From contig JABLUY010000153.1 in NCBI GenBank assembly GCA_013306675.1, forward strand, positions 1-64,000: DNA of 64,000 nucleotides. Reading direction: 5' to 3'. The DNA comes from Thraustochytrium sp. TN22. Lineage: Eukaryota > Sar > Bigyra > Thraustochytrida > Thraustochytriidae. The notes under the pieces were generated by a model. It was not told where the DNA came from, ran no database searches, and worked only from the letters and a program-made list of their open reading frames with translations. Below, piece by piece: positions 8,219-17,491 of this stretch. The first letter of the stretch is position 1, and every line of letters starts with the position of its first letter. A program made the translations under genes and the position numbers.

Positions 8219-9700
8219 TCAGGAGGTCTTCTCGGTCTTGGTCTTGGCAAAGTAGGCGGCGCCAAGCGCAAGCGCACCGCCAAGAGCGTAGAGCACGCCG
8301 TGCGAGCCGCCGTGCGGCTGCTGCGAAGAATCGACCCCTGCCTCGAGGCCGTCGGCCTCTGCCGCCTCTTGCGACGTGCGGAGCGTGGCCGTCGCGGCCT
8401 TGTCCGGTGCGGCCATGAGAATCTCCATCTTGGAGAGCTCCTTGAGGAGGGCGCGAAAGCCGAGGAGGATCTCGTTGCCGATGGGCTTGATTTCGGAGCA
8501 GCGCTCGACGAACTTGCCGCGCAACTCTACGACATACGTGAATGGAATCTTGGCCTCCTGAAAGGCCCAGGAGCTGGAGATGCCAGAGCCGGACGCAGAG
8601 GACGCCGGGCGCGGGCGCCACTCGTACTGGGCGTCGGCGGGCGCCTTGGTGTTGATGGCGTCGATGATGACCTGGCCCGTGTCTAGAACGTAGCCGGGCG
8701 TCTTGCCCTCGCGCGAGAAGGGCTCCAGCAGCGCCCCGATGCAGCAGTGCACGTCGAAGAAGGCGACGATCTTCTTGCGGTGCTTCTTGTGGTAGTCCCG
8801 CAGCGCGCGCGTCTCGGGCTCGGAGAAGCCGGCCGTGCCCTGGTAGATGTCGCTCTCGGTGAGGTCGATGGACTTGCTCTTCTTGTCCGTGCCCCAGATG
8901 GCCGGCGAGGAGCCAAAGTTGCGGTTCAGGTCAACCCCGAGCGTCATGTCCGGGTTGACGCGGCGGTTCTTGCGCCAGTAGCGCGCCTCGACCTCGTCCT
9001 CCTGGATGCCGCCCTTGGCCCACTTCTTCTTGATCTGCTTCTCCCCGGACCACGTGTACACGTAGCCATCCGGGTTGATGACGGGGATGGCAAAGACGCT
9101 CACGTCCGTGACGTCGATGCGCATGATGGTGAGCAGAACCGAGGTGGTGCTGGTCCACTCGCGCGCGTGCAGCGTGCCGGTGATCCAGGCGACCTTTTCC
9201 TTCTTCTTGGTGCGGCCGGCGTCGTAGGCTTCCTTGAGCGCCTCAGGGTTCCGGATCTCCACCGCCAAAATGGGCCGGCCCTCGACGCTGTACCCGATCT
9301 CCACCACCTCGCACGAGGCTCCATGGGAGCCGATCTCGGCGCGCAGCGTGCACAGCCGCTCGCGGATGAAGCGCTCCACCTCCTGGTACGTGCGGAACTG
9401 GCTGAAGAAGTCCCCGCCCTTGGGGTCTGAGCACCCGGACGGCGGCACGACCTGGCCCGCTTTGAGCTTGCCGATCTCGCGCTCCGTGTAGCCGAAGCCG
9501 CGCGCCAGCTCCAGCTCGGCGCGCGGCGCCTTCTTGCCGCCCGCCACGGCCGCCAGCGCCAGCACGGTCGCCACGACCGCCAGCACGGCCGCCGCGCCCG
9601 CCGCGGCCCAGCGCCCCCGCGCCGCGCGCCGCTGCGGCCTCCGCCGCCGCAGCCCGCGCGCGCGACGGCCGCCGCAGGCCGCCGCCAGCCCCGGGCTCAT
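8219..9700 (-). CDS. Membrane-anchored zinc carboxypeptidase, M14 family
   Basis: A 493-residue metallocarboxypeptidase that removes C-terminal residues from peptides. The M14 landmarks are all present: zinc ligands H178 and E181 in HAREW, H318 in FFDVHCC, substrate-binding NR at 259-260 in GVDLNRNF, NPDGY at 209-213, and catalytic E392 in YVVELRGKF. An Arg-rich cytosolic start is followed by a hydrophobic segment (about 32-53), so the enzyme is probably a type II or signal-anchored protein facing the lumen or outside. A second hydrophobic stretch near the C-terminus (GVLYALGGALALGAAYF) followed by a Lys-rich tail could be another anchor. The stretch between HAREW and NPDGY is shorter than in pancreatic carboxypeptidases. 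ATG at 9700 is the only good start. Enzyme family is firm; location is inferred. Confidence 0.9.
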   Translation of the reverse strand: MSPGLAAACGGRRARGLRRRRPQRRAARGRWAAAGAAAVLAVVATVLALAAVAGGKKAPRAELELARGFGYTEREIGKLKAGQVVPPSGCSDPKGGDFFSQFRTYQEVERFIRERLCTLRAEIGSHGASCEVVEIGYSVEGRPILAVEIRNPEALKEAYDAGRTKKKEKVAWITGTLHAREWTSTTSVLLTIMRIDVTDVSVFAIPVINPDGYVYTWSGEKQIKKKWAKGGIQEDEVEARYWRKNRRVNPDMTLGVDLNRNFGSSPAIWGTDKKSKSIDLTESDIYQGTAGFSEPETRALRDYHKKHRKKIVAFFDVHCCIGALLEPFSREGKTPGYVLDTGQVIIDAINTKAPADAQYEWRPRPASSASGSGISSSWAFQEAKIPFTYVVELRGKFVERCSEIKPIGNEILLGFRALLKELSKMEILMAAPDKAATATLRTSQEAAEADGLEAGVDSSQQPHGGSHGVLYALGGALALGAAYFAKTKTEKTS

Positions 9701-9800
9701 CCCACCTGCGAGCGGCGCGGGCCGGCCTCACACGCTGCGCGCAGCCGGGCGTCGCGCGGCCGCCGCCCCGCGCCCGCGCCGCCGCGCGGCCATTCACGGT

Positions 9801-9831
<31 letters not shown>

Positions 9832-9913
9832 CCGCGCTTTGCGGCGTCCACGCGCGTCATGGCATGGCCGCCGCCATCCCGGCGCAGACCGCCAGCCCGC
9901 GCGAGGCGCGCCC
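9701..9913. promoter_or_regulatory. Divergent intergenic region with (TGCC)n tract
   Basis: Head-to-head spacer between the carboxypeptidase and the next plus-strand gene, so it should hold both promoters. Its visible landmark is a perfect (TGCC)n run at 9801-9833. No TATA-like element was found. Confidence 0.4.
9801..9833. repeat. (TGCC)n tetranucleotide tract
   Basis: Eight tandem TGCC units, the complement of the AGGC tetramer found at 165-203, 37403-37419 and 42055-42081. Confidence 0.95.
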
Positions 9914-10576
9914 ATGCTGCCGCGCGGCGAGGGCGAGGGCGGGCGGGCCGCCGCTGCCGCAGCCCCCGCGGCCGCGACGGCGGCGGCCGCCGCCGCCGCC
10001 TACGGCCGCGCGCTGCACGGCATGCTGCAGCGCGTGCATGCGCGGGACCCAGGGCCCGGCGGCGCCGCGGCGGTTGTGGCCTCCGCGGCAGCCGCCGCGC
10101 GCGCGCCCGCGCTCGTGCCGGCGGCGCTCGTGGACCGCGCCAGGCTCGCGGTGCTGGCCAGCGACGATCCGGCCGTGTTTTTGCGCGCCATGCTCGCGCA
10201 GGACGCCGAGGCGGCGGCGGCGGCGGCGGCGGCGCCGAGGCCGCGCGGCAGCGTGGACGCCTACGTCGCCGACAAGCTGCAGCTGCTGCGCGCCGAGGCC
10301 GCGCGGCGCAGCAACGAGCAGCGCGCCGCCGACGGCGCCTTCGACCGCGCCGCCGACGGCCTGCAGCTCCTGGGCGAGGTGCTCGCCGAGCGCCGCGCGG
10401 CGCTGCGACGCCTCGAGGTCGACCTGGACGTGGACGACCTCGGCCACGGCCACCTAGAGCAGGGCGAGGACGGCCGCATGACGACGAACGAGGCGCTCGC
10501 GCAGCTCTGGAGCTCGCAGGCGGCGCGCGCGGACGCCGACAGGCTGCTCGCGCGCCGCGAGCCCGAGGCCGACTGA
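9914..10576 (+). CDS. Unrecognised alanine-rich helical protein
   Basis: Encodes 220 residues from the ATG at 9914; the same frame is open a little further upstream from an ATG at 9839, but the later start begins the more compositionally regular protein. It is Ala/Arg-rich and mostly predicted helix, with poly-Ala runs (about 15-40 and 100-110) and a charged helical part (VDAYVADKLQLLRAEAARRS). No domain, signal peptide or membrane span is recognised. Its last 30 codons, stop and 3' flank form the first unit of a three-copy tandem duplication that runs to about 10920. High-GC sequence can produce long Ala/Arg frames by chance, so the gene is only probable. Confidence 0.5.
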   Translation: MLPRGEGEGGRAAAAAAPAAATAAAAAAAYGRALHGMLQRVHARDPGPGGAAAVVASAAAAARAPALVPAALVDRARLAVLASDDPAVFLRAMLAQDAEAAAAAAAAPRPRGSVDAYVADKLQLLRAEAARRSNEQRAADGAFDRAADGLQLLGEVLAERRAALRRLEVDLDVDDLGHGHLEQGEDGRMTTNEALAQLWSSQAARADADRLLARREPEAD

Positions 10577-10920
10577 GCGGCGGCGACTTCCTTCGACCTG
10601 GACGACCACGGCCACGAGCAGAAGGGCGACCTGGACCGGACCCGCGCGAGAACGGCCTCAGAGACGACGAACACGACTCGCGCAGCTCTAGAGCTCGCAG
10701 GCGGCGCGCGCGGATCCGCCGACAGGCTGCTCGCGCGCCGCAAGCCCGAGGCCGACTGAGCGGCGGCGACTTCGTTCGACCTGGACGACCACGGCTACGA
10801 GCAGGAGGGCGACCTTGACGGGACCCGCGCGAGAACGACGGCGAACACGACTCGCGCAGCTCTGGAGCTCGCAGGCGGCGCGCGCGGACCCGCCGACAGG
10901 CTGCTCGGGCCGGGGCCCGC
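10418..10920. repeat. Three-copy tandem duplication, period about 174-181 bp
   Basis: The segment from GACCTGGACG through GCAGCTCTGG, the stop codon of the upstream gene and GCGGCGGCGACTTC occurs three times. The anchor GCAGCTCT begins at 10501, 10682 and 10856. Copy 1 carries the coding 3' end of the 9914-10576 gene; copies 2 and 3 are diverged and non-coding, and copy 3 runs towards the start of the next gene. Confidence 0.85.
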
Positions 10921-11069
10921 TGGTCGGGCCCGAGCAGGTCGCCCCGGCGAGCCCGGGTCGTCGCGACGGTCGCGGGCCCAGCTGGGCCTCGGCACCGAAG
11001 AACCCGAAGAACCGGGACTCGAGCAGTTCCCATTCGCAGCCCGAGGGCAGGACGAGGCTCGGCGCGGCG

Positions 11070-12524
11070 ATGGAGGCCGAGCGGCGGCAGCGAGGCGAGG
11101 CGACGGCCGCGCCCGCGGGCGCGAGCGCGAGGGCCCCGGCCGCGCAGGCCCGCGCGTCGCAGGCGGCCATGGCGGCCATGGCGTCGGCGGCACCCGCGGT
11201 CGCGAGGCGCGAGCGACAGGAGCGGCGCGAGGCCGCGGCGCGTGTGGCGGACCTGCTGCGGCGGCTCGCGGCGTACCGGGCGGCGCTGGCGGCGCAACAG
11301 CACGGGGCCGAGCCGCTCTCGGACGGCCAGGCCAGCGACCTGGCGGATGTCGTGCGCAGGGCGCGCGCCGTGTGCGCGGACTATCTCGAGCTCGAGGTGG
11401 TGGTGGCCAGCAGCGCAAACAGCGCCAGCGCCAGCGCCAGCGCCGCGCCGGCCAAGCAGCAGCAGCAGCAGCAGCAGCCTGGGGAGAAGCAGGCGGCCTT
11501 TGGTTTGCCGCAAGTGGACTGGAACTCGGTCGGCCGCGTGCTAGTGGAGGCGCTGCGGCTCGCGCAGACCTTGCTCGCCGACCATGTGGAGCGGCAGCAG
11601 CGGGAGGAGCGGCGCCGCGCCCGCGAGGAGGAGGAACGGCGCTGGCGCCAGCGCTGGAGTCGGCGCTCGGAGCGGTACGACGACGTTGCTGCTGCTGCTG
11701 CTGCTGCTGCCGAGGCTGAGAAGGAGGAGGAGGAGGAGGAGGAGCGAAACGACCCGGAGCTCGGGAGGAAGACGAAAAGGAACAGGAACACGAGCAAGCA
11801 GGCTTCTGAAGAAGAAAAAGAGGAGCAGGAGCGGCGCAGTGCGATGCTGCGCAAGGCTGCCCTCGCCGGGGGCACGGCCGTGGCCGCGGCGCTGGTTGGG
11901 TTTGGCGCCTACGATGGCGTGCGCGCCGCGCAGGACGGCGAGGAGCTGGAGGAGCTGGCTGCGTCTGTGGCCGTGGCCCAGAGCGGAGACGGGCTCGCCT
12001 TCAACGGGGACTTTTCTGCCGTGAGCGCAGCAACGACCGGCCCGCTCGTGGCGCAGGACGCGAGCGCAGCGTTGGAGGCGCTGCGCCTCGAGGGCGTCAG
12101 CGTCCGGCGCGCCCTGGCGCAGACACCGCGCGACGTGCTGCACCTCACCGGCGTCATGCAGACCTCGCTTGCCGGCATGGAGCGGGGCCTCGAGGCGCTG
12201 CAGGCGGCGAATCGCTCACGGCTTGCGCTGGCAGGCGCGACGGGGCTGGCCGGTACTGCGCTCCTGGCGCGGCTCTGGCTCTCCGGTTCGCAGCGTATGT
12301 CCATGGGGGCGCTGCTGGCCAGCCTCAGCTTGCCCTGGACGGTTTGCTTGGCGTGGCACGCCGCGCGGCGGCGCACGGCGGCGCGCAAGTCTGACAAGGG
12401 CGCCGCGCAGGCCCGCCAGCTGCTTGCAAAGCTGGACGCCGCGCACAAGGACCTGGCAGATGCCCGTGCAGAGGTCGTGGAAGCCTCGCAAGCGTACCGG
12501 CGAGCCCACGACATGTACAATTAG
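11070..12524 (+). CDS. Unrecognised protein with acidic coiled coil and hydrophobic segments
   Basis: Encodes 484 residues from the ATG at 11070; the frame is open from 10815, but that part overlaps the tandem-duplicated DNA and is unlikely to be coding. Visible parts in order are a charged Ala/Arg helix (1-150), a Ser/Ala and poly-Gln patch (near 120-135), a strongly charged coiled coil with runs of Arg and Glu (about 170-255), a hydrophobic Gly/Ala segment (about 261-285), and two more hydrophobic stretches near 384-405 and 411-432. It ends with a Lys/Ala helix. This suggests a tail-region membrane protein with a cytosolic coiled coil. No family was recognised. The neighbour downstream is convergent. 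Confidence 0.65.
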   Translation: MEAERRQRGEATAAPAGASARAPAAQARASQAAMAAMASAAPAVARRERQERREAAARVADLLRRLAAYRAALAAQQHGAEPLSDGQASDLADVVRRARAVCADYLELEVVVASSANSASASASAAPAKQQQQQQQPGEKQAAFGLPQVDWNSVGRVLVEALRLAQTLLADHVERQQREERRRAREEEERRWRQRWSRRSERYDDVAAAAAAAAEAEKEEEEEEERNDPELGRKTKRNRNTSKQASEEEKEEQERRSAMLRKAALAGGTAVAAALVGFGAYDGVRAAQDGEELEELAASVAVAQSGDGLAFNGDFSAVSAATTGPLVAQDASAALEALRLEGVSVRRALAQTPRDVLHLTGVMQTSLAGMERGLEALQAANRSRLALAGATGLAGTALLARLWLSGSQRMSMGALLASLSLPWTVCLAWHAARRRTAARKSDKGAAQARQLLAKLDAAHKDLADARAEVVEASQAYRRAHDMYN

Positions 12525-12575
12525 TAAACACTCACACGTGGTGATACACATCTTTCGTTTGCAGCTCTCTCTTGG

Positions 12576-13658
12576 TTAGCCGCGAAGCGTGCTGATGTCA
12601 ATGACGAAGCGAAATCGCACGTCAGACTTGTCCATGCGCGTGTAGGCCTCACGGACCTCCTCGGGGTCAGCCGTGATGACCTCCACATCCGACGTGATGT
12701 TGTGCTCGCCGGCGAAGTCGAGCATCTCCTGGGTCTCGGCAATGCCGCCAATACTGCTGCCGCCAATGATGCGGCGCGGGGCGAACAGGCCAAAGGCGAC
12801 TAGTTCGTGCGGCTCCGGGGCGCCGCCCACAAGGATAAGCTTGCCGTCGAGGTCGAGCAGGCTGAGAAAGGCGAGGAGGTCGTGCTTGGCGGCGATGGTG
12901 TCGAGGACCATGTCGAGGCCGAGCCTGCTGCCCTTCATGGCGTCCCTGTCCGTGGTGTCAATGTAGTGGTGCGCACCCAGCTTCTCGGCGAGCTCGAGCT
13001 TGGCCGGGCCGCGCGAGAGCACGGTCACCTCGGCGCCGAGCGCCACGCCCCACTTGACGGCCATGTGGCCCAGGCCGCCCAGGCCCGCCACGCCCAGCCG
13101 CGTGCCCTCCTTGACGCCGTAGTGGCGCAGCGGGCTGTACGTGGTGATGCCGGCGCACAGCAGGGGCGCGCAGGCCGCAAAGTCCAGGTTTTCCGGTACG
13201 TGCAGCACGTAGTTCTCGTCGCACACGATGCCGGTCGAGTAGCCGCCAAAGGTCTGGTTGCCCTTCTCCGGATGGTGGTCGAACTTGTAGCGACCGTTGT
13301 ACGTCATGACCGCGCCCTTGCGGCAGTAGTTCTCCAGGTCGAGGCCGCACGGCGGGCACTCGCGGCAGCTGTCCAGCATGCAGCCAATGCCGGCGCGGTC
13401 GTCCACCTTGAACTTGGTCACCTCCGAGCCCACGGCGCGCACAATGCCCACGATCTCGTGGCCCGGGCACATGCCGGGCCCGCTGTAGTCACTCCGGCCC
13501 CACTCGCTCCGCACCTGGTGCACATCGGAGCCGCAGATACCGGCGTACTCAATGTCGATCTGCACGTCGTGCGGCGCCAGGTCGCGCCGCTCGAACGTCT
13601 TCACCTTGAACGGCCCGTCCGCCTCCTCCACGAAGAGCCCCGTCTCCACGTGCGGCAT
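12576..13658 (-). CDS. Zinc-dependent alcohol dehydrogenase, cinnamyl-alcohol-dehydrogenase type
   Basis: A 360-residue medium-chain NAD(P)-dependent dehydrogenase that interconverts alcohols and aldehydes. The catalytic zinc site is visible as CGSDVHQ and CPGHEIVGIV. The structural zinc loop follows as DSCRECPPCGLDLENYC with four Cys. The Rossmann fold shows GVAGLGGLGHMAVKWG, and the family segment GGYSTGIV is present. This arrangement is that of the CAD/YahK/Adh6 branch, which usually uses NADPH and accepts aromatic and medium-chain aldehydes; the actual substrate is not readable from sequence. The ATG at 13658 (MPHVETGLFV) matches the start of the paralogue at 37694 (MAAREGHTETGLFV), supporting the choice over the longer frame. 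Unlike that paralogue this copy has no intron. Confidence 0.93.
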   Translation of the reverse strand: MPHVETGLFVEEADGPFKVKTFERRDLAPHDVQIDIEYAGICGSDVHQVRSEWGRSDYSGPGMCPGHEIVGIVRAVGSEVTKFKVDDRAGIGCMLDSCRECPPCGLDLENYCRKGAVMTYNGRYKFDHHPEKGNQTFGGYSTGIVCDENYVLHVPENLDFAACAPLLCAGITTYSPLRHYGVKEGTRLGVAGLGGLGHMAVKWGVALGAEVTVLSRGPAKLELAEKLGAHHYIDTTDRDAMKGSRLGLDMVLDTIAAKHDLLAFLSLLDLDGKLILVGGAPEPHELVAFGLFAPRRIIGGSSIGGIAETQEMLDFAGEHNITSDVEVITADPEEVREAYTRMDKSDVRFRFVIDISTLRG

Positions 13659-15211
13659 CTCTCTTGCTCTCTTGTCTTCTCGGTGCTGCCTCGTGCCCGC
13701 TCGTGCCCTTCTTGGTTGCAGTTCTGCTCGCCGCCTCGAGAGCCCGACCCCGGGCCCGAGCCCGAGCGAGCGAACGACAGAGCGTGCTCGAGCCTCGAGC
13801 GCCGTCGGCGGCACAAGTCTTCTGGCGGACCTGGCCGTGGCAGTATGGCAGTCTGGCAGCCGGCTCGAGGCCGTGGCTCTGCACCGCAGGGCCTGCCTGC
13901 AGAGCGCAGCGCCGGCCTGGAGGCGCCTCCGCGCAGCCGTGGGCATGCCATGGCCACGCCCGAGCTTGATGGGAGCGGAATTGACACGGCACGGGGCGGC
14001 ATCACCGCACGCGGCGCACGGCCAAGGCTCGCCTCGTCAAGAATCGCAACGGCGCTGGCCTGCTCAGTGCTCGCTCACGAACAGACAGGAAAGCGCAGGC
14101 GGCGCGCTGACTGACTGTGAGGAAGGTAATCGTTGATCGATCGACGATCTTTCCTGCTCAGTCGTGCGTGCGGCACGCCGGGCCATGGTGCGGCGGAGGA
14201 AGCAGGAGCCACGACAGTCCCGAGGAGCCTGTGAACGCGCTCAAGCAGACGGGCGAACACAAATGTGTGCAGTGGCCGGCAGTCACTGGGCAGTGGCCGA
14301 TGGAGGAGGGCGAGCAGATGCAGCGCGTGCATGCCAAGGCGTGCAGCTGCCAGCAGGGCTTCCTGGAGCTTGTCGTCGAGCGAGGGCCCGAACGAGCGAG
14401 AGTCGCCAAGGTCGACGAGCAGACTTGCTTGAAGTTAAGCAGCGCGATGTGTCGCCGACATCCGCTCGATACGAGATCCATGCCTGCAAGTGCAGCCGAT
14501 CGTCAGACAATGCTTCTTTGTTTCCATGGGATACTAATTCTCTCTCTGTTCTTGTCATCCGTCACTGTGGTCACCGCCACATCTGAGGCCTACTAGTCGA
14601 CTTGCAATGGCGGCCGCGTCCGCCGTCACGGCCCGGGTGCTCGACTCCGAGTCCGAGTCGTGCTCGGCGGCCACGCGGTCTACGACGACCAATACTTGAT
14701 TCAAGTCATAGTTTGCATTGCCCACTCGCCAACGATGATGATCATTATCACCGCCGAGCGCCATGCGCGCCATGCCGAGCTCCATGTTCATGGTGTTGCT
14801 TGCGTCAGGGCTGCCAAGACCCTTTGCTCATCGTCGCGTCGATCTCGGCTGGCAACGACTTTCGCAGCTCTGCTCGGCCAGCCCGAGCCGACCTAAGTTA
14901 AGCCTGAGCTCAAACAGTAAGTTAGGCTCGCGGCGTCTCGCGGCGTCTCGCGGCGTCTCGCGGCGCTGGTCCTGGTGCAGCAGCAGCAGCAGCTTGAACT
15001 TCTTCACCCTGACCGTGAGGATGAGCCATGACGCACCAGAACCCGAGGTCACGGCGGCGCCCGCTGTCACCCCGCGAACTCGCGGTGGTGCCAGCCTGGG
15101 GGAGGCGCGGGGCGCGGCGGCGGGCGAGCAGCGCGGAGCGGCCTCGCGCAGCCGGGCTGCCCAGAGCGGCTCCGCTCGGCTCGGCAGGCCGGTGGCCGCA
15201 CTGCAGGCGAG
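13659..15211. other. Long divergent spacer, no gene recognised
   Basis: About 1.55 kb between the alcohol dehydrogenase (leftward) and the MoeA gene (rightward). Frames of 80-190 codons occur on both strands but none has domain character. A four-copy 10-bp repeat of GCGGCGTCTC lies at 14926-14966. A short upstream ATG at 15021 opens a frame (MSHDAPEPEVTAAPAV) that overlaps the MoeA start in another frame and could be a regulatory upstream ORF. Confidence 0.45.
14926..14966. repeat. Four tandem copies of a 10-bp unit
   Basis: GCGGCGTCTC repeated four times with almost no change, about 250 bp upstream of the MoeA start. Confidence 0.9.
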
Positions 15212-17074
15212 ATGGCGGCGCTCATGCCCGTGGGCGATGCCGTGCGTGTGGTGCAGGCGGAGGCGGCGCGGCTGCGGCGCGTGGCGCCGGAGGAGGTGGC
15301 ACTGGGCGAGGCAGCCGGGCGCGTGCTGGCGAAGGACTTCGTGGCGCCGTGGCCCGTGCCGCGACAGCCGACGAGCATCAAGGACGGCTTCGCGGTGCGC
15401 GCCGTGGACCTGGCGCGCGAGAGCGACCTGCAGACCGCGAAGCGCCTGCTGGTGATTGGGAGCTCGTTCGCAGGCCCGGAGGATGGCCAGGGCGCGCAGA
15501 GCATCGGGCCGATGCAGGCCATGTACGTGACGACCGGCAGCAGGCTGCCGACCGGCGCCGACGCCGTGGTGGAGGTGGAGAGCACCGAGACCGTGGACGA
15601 GACCTGGGTCGAGGTGCGGCAGCTGGACGTAAAGGCCGGCCAGGACGTGCGCGCGGTGGGGTCCGACATCGCCAAGGACTGCGAGCTGCTCAAGGCCGGC
15701 AGCGTTGTGGGCGTCGCCGAGGTGGGCGTGCTGGCCACCTTCGGCTGCGCCACCGTCCTCGTGCAGCGGCGCCCGCGCATTGGCGTGCTGTCCACGGGCG
15801 ACGAGCTCCTGCCCGTGGGCGCGCCGCCGCGCGAGGACTGCATCTTCGACACGAACGGCCCCATGCTGCGCGCGCGCGCTGCCGAGGAGGGCCACGGCAA
15901 GGCAGACGTCATCGACCTCGGTATCTTGGCGGACCAGGCGAACGGCGAGGCCGACGACAGCTGGCTGCTCGACACCATCCAGCAGTGGGACCTCGATGTG
16001 CTCGTCACCTCGGGCGGCGTCAGCATGGGCGCGCGCGACTTCGTGCGCGGTGCCATCGAGCGCTGCGGCACCGTGCACGTGGAGCGCCTCCTCATGAAGC
16101 CCGGCAAGCCCATGATTGTCGCCACGGTCGGCCGGACGCTCGTCTTCGGCCTGCCGGGCAACCCGGCCTCCAGTGTCGTCACCTTTCACCTGCTCGTGGC
16201 GCCGGCGCTGCGCACGCTCGTGCTCGACGCCAGCACGCCCGGCCCGGCGCGGGTGCGCTGCGCGCTCGCCGCGCCCATCAAGCTGGACGCCATCCGACCC
16301 GAGTTTCACCGCGCCGGCCTCCGCCGCGACTCGGAATCCGACGGCCTCGTCGCCTGGAGCACCGGCTTCCAGCGCAGCTCCGCCGTCTGTTCGCTGCTCA
16401 ACGCCAGCGTGCTGCTCGAGCTGCCCAGTGCGCGAGAGTACGGCGCGTCCGTCATGGAGGCCGGGACCATTGTGAGTGCCATCGTCTTTGGTGACTTGCG
16501 CCATAACTCTGGGCTCTGCCGCCCCACGAGCGGCCGCGAGGGCGCCTGGGCCTTCTTCGCCGACCCAGACCTCGTCGACATGAGGTCTGCTGCGGAATCC
16601 GCCGGCAACCTCTTGCACGTGCGCGTCGTCCTCCGAGAGCCTTTGCTACCCGAGGCCTGGGAGCGCGAAATGCGCTGCCCAGGCGTGGACTTTGACACTG
16701 AGACGCTCGCGGACGCCTTCTTCGTCTCCGCCTCGGTCTCGCTCGTTGCGCACATGCAGTGCCCGCTGCTCATCTACCCTCTTGGTGCGCCGCGCGAGGT
16801 CATCGACAAGCTCGACCACGACCTCGCCGCCAAGGCCGTCAAGACCATCCCTGGCATCGAAGAGGCCCTGCGCGCCGTCAGCGCCCGTGCACCCGCGCCC
16901 GTGGATGAATTTTCCCTCAGCGAGCCGCGCGCCTTCTTGTCGGACCGCGGTCAGATCGTGCTCCGTCTGCCCGCGTCCGGCATCTCCAGCGCCCAGCTCA
17001 ATGCCATAATCCCAGCCATGCGCTTCGTCACGGACCAGGCCTCCCAATGGAGCACCGACGACTCCGACTATTGA
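15212..17074 (+). CDS. Molybdopterin molybdenumtransferase (MoeA / gephyrin E-domain) with C-terminal extension
   Basis: Inserts molybdate into adenylylated molybdopterin in the last step of molybdenum cofactor synthesis. Residues 1 to about 425 are a full MoeA-type domain, with SIKDGFAVRA, a GVLSTGDELLPVG segment, SGGVSMGARDF, LLMKPGKPM and FGLPGNPASS all at the expected places. In plants (Cnx1) and animals (gephyrin) this domain is fused to a MogA/G-domain; no such domain is visible here. Instead about 195 further residues follow (roughly 426-620) with no family I recognise; they include RGQIVLRLPASGISSAQLN and end in an acidic SQWSTDDSDY. The extension could serve in binding a partner or in regulation. 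Start at 15212 (GAGATGGCG) is the first ATG before the domain. The MogA activity must then come from another gene. Confidence 0.9.
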   Translation: MAALMPVGDAVRVVQAEAARLRRVAPEEVALGEAAGRVLAKDFVAPWPVPRQPTSIKDGFAVRAVDLARESDLQTAKRLLVIGSSFAGPEDGQGAQSIGPMQAMYVTTGSRLPTGADAVVEVESTETVDETWVEVRQLDVKAGQDVRAVGSDIAKDCELLKAGSVVGVAEVGVLATFGCATVLVQRRPRIGVLSTGDELLPVGAPPREDCIFDTNGPMLRARAAEEGHGKADVIDLGILADQANGEADDSWLLDTIQQWDLDVLVTSGGVSMGARDFVRGAIERCGTVHVERLLMKPGKPMIVATVGRTLVFGLPGNPASSVVTFHLLVAPALRTLVLDASTPGPARVRCALAAPIKLDAIRPEFHRAGLRRDSESDGLVAWSTGFQRSSAVCSLLNASVLLELPSAREYGASVMEAGTIVSAIVFGDLRHNSGLCRPTSGREGAWAFFADPDLVDMRSAAESAGNLLHVRVVLREPLLPEAWEREMRCPGVDFDTETLADAFFVSASVSLVAHMQCPLLIYPLGAPREVIDKLDHDLAAKAVKTIPGIEEALRAVSARAPAPVDEFSLSEPRAFLSDRGQIVLRLPASGISSAQLNAIIPAMRFVTDQASQWSTDDSDY

Positions 17075-17491
17075 TTTGATGATGAAGTCGCAACTGATGA
17101 TCTTGACCATGGTGAGTACGAGGACGAGGATTAGTGGCGATGGAAAAGTGGCGATGAAAAGGTACCTCGAGCATTTCGAGCCTCGCGAGACGTGCAAAAC
17201 GGAATGCCGTACACGTGGTCTGCCTCCAGGTTTCGCCCAGTACCACCCCGCGCAGTGGTAGTACCCGGTGTCACTGACAAGCTGAGTGGTCGCAGTGGAA
17301 GCAGAACAGAATGCCGCGGCGCGCCGCGACGGCGCAGTGGCGCCGCGGCACAACCAAGGAGAGAGCGAGGGGCCGGGCGGGGAGAGAGAGGGCTTGTCCG
17401 CCAGCTGTGGCGGCCTGCCGCAGCGCGCTGGCTAGCTAGGTAGCTAGCAAGCTAGCTAGCGCGGCCTCACGGCACGCTCACCGCACCGAAG
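17075..17491. promoter_or_regulatory. Intergenic region with CTAG-rich element
   Basis: About 415 bp separate MoeA from the next gene on the same strand. At 17430-17460, just upstream of the next ATG, is a run of overlapping GCTAGC/CTAGCTAG palindromes. A similar run lies upstream of the dehydrogenase start at 25291. The rest shows nothing I can name. Confidence 0.35.

Noticed and set aside
9243-11513. 756-codon minus-strand frame
   Set aside because: Arg/Ala/Pro-only composition, overlapping the carboxypeptidase and two plus-strand genes; typical high-GC artefact.
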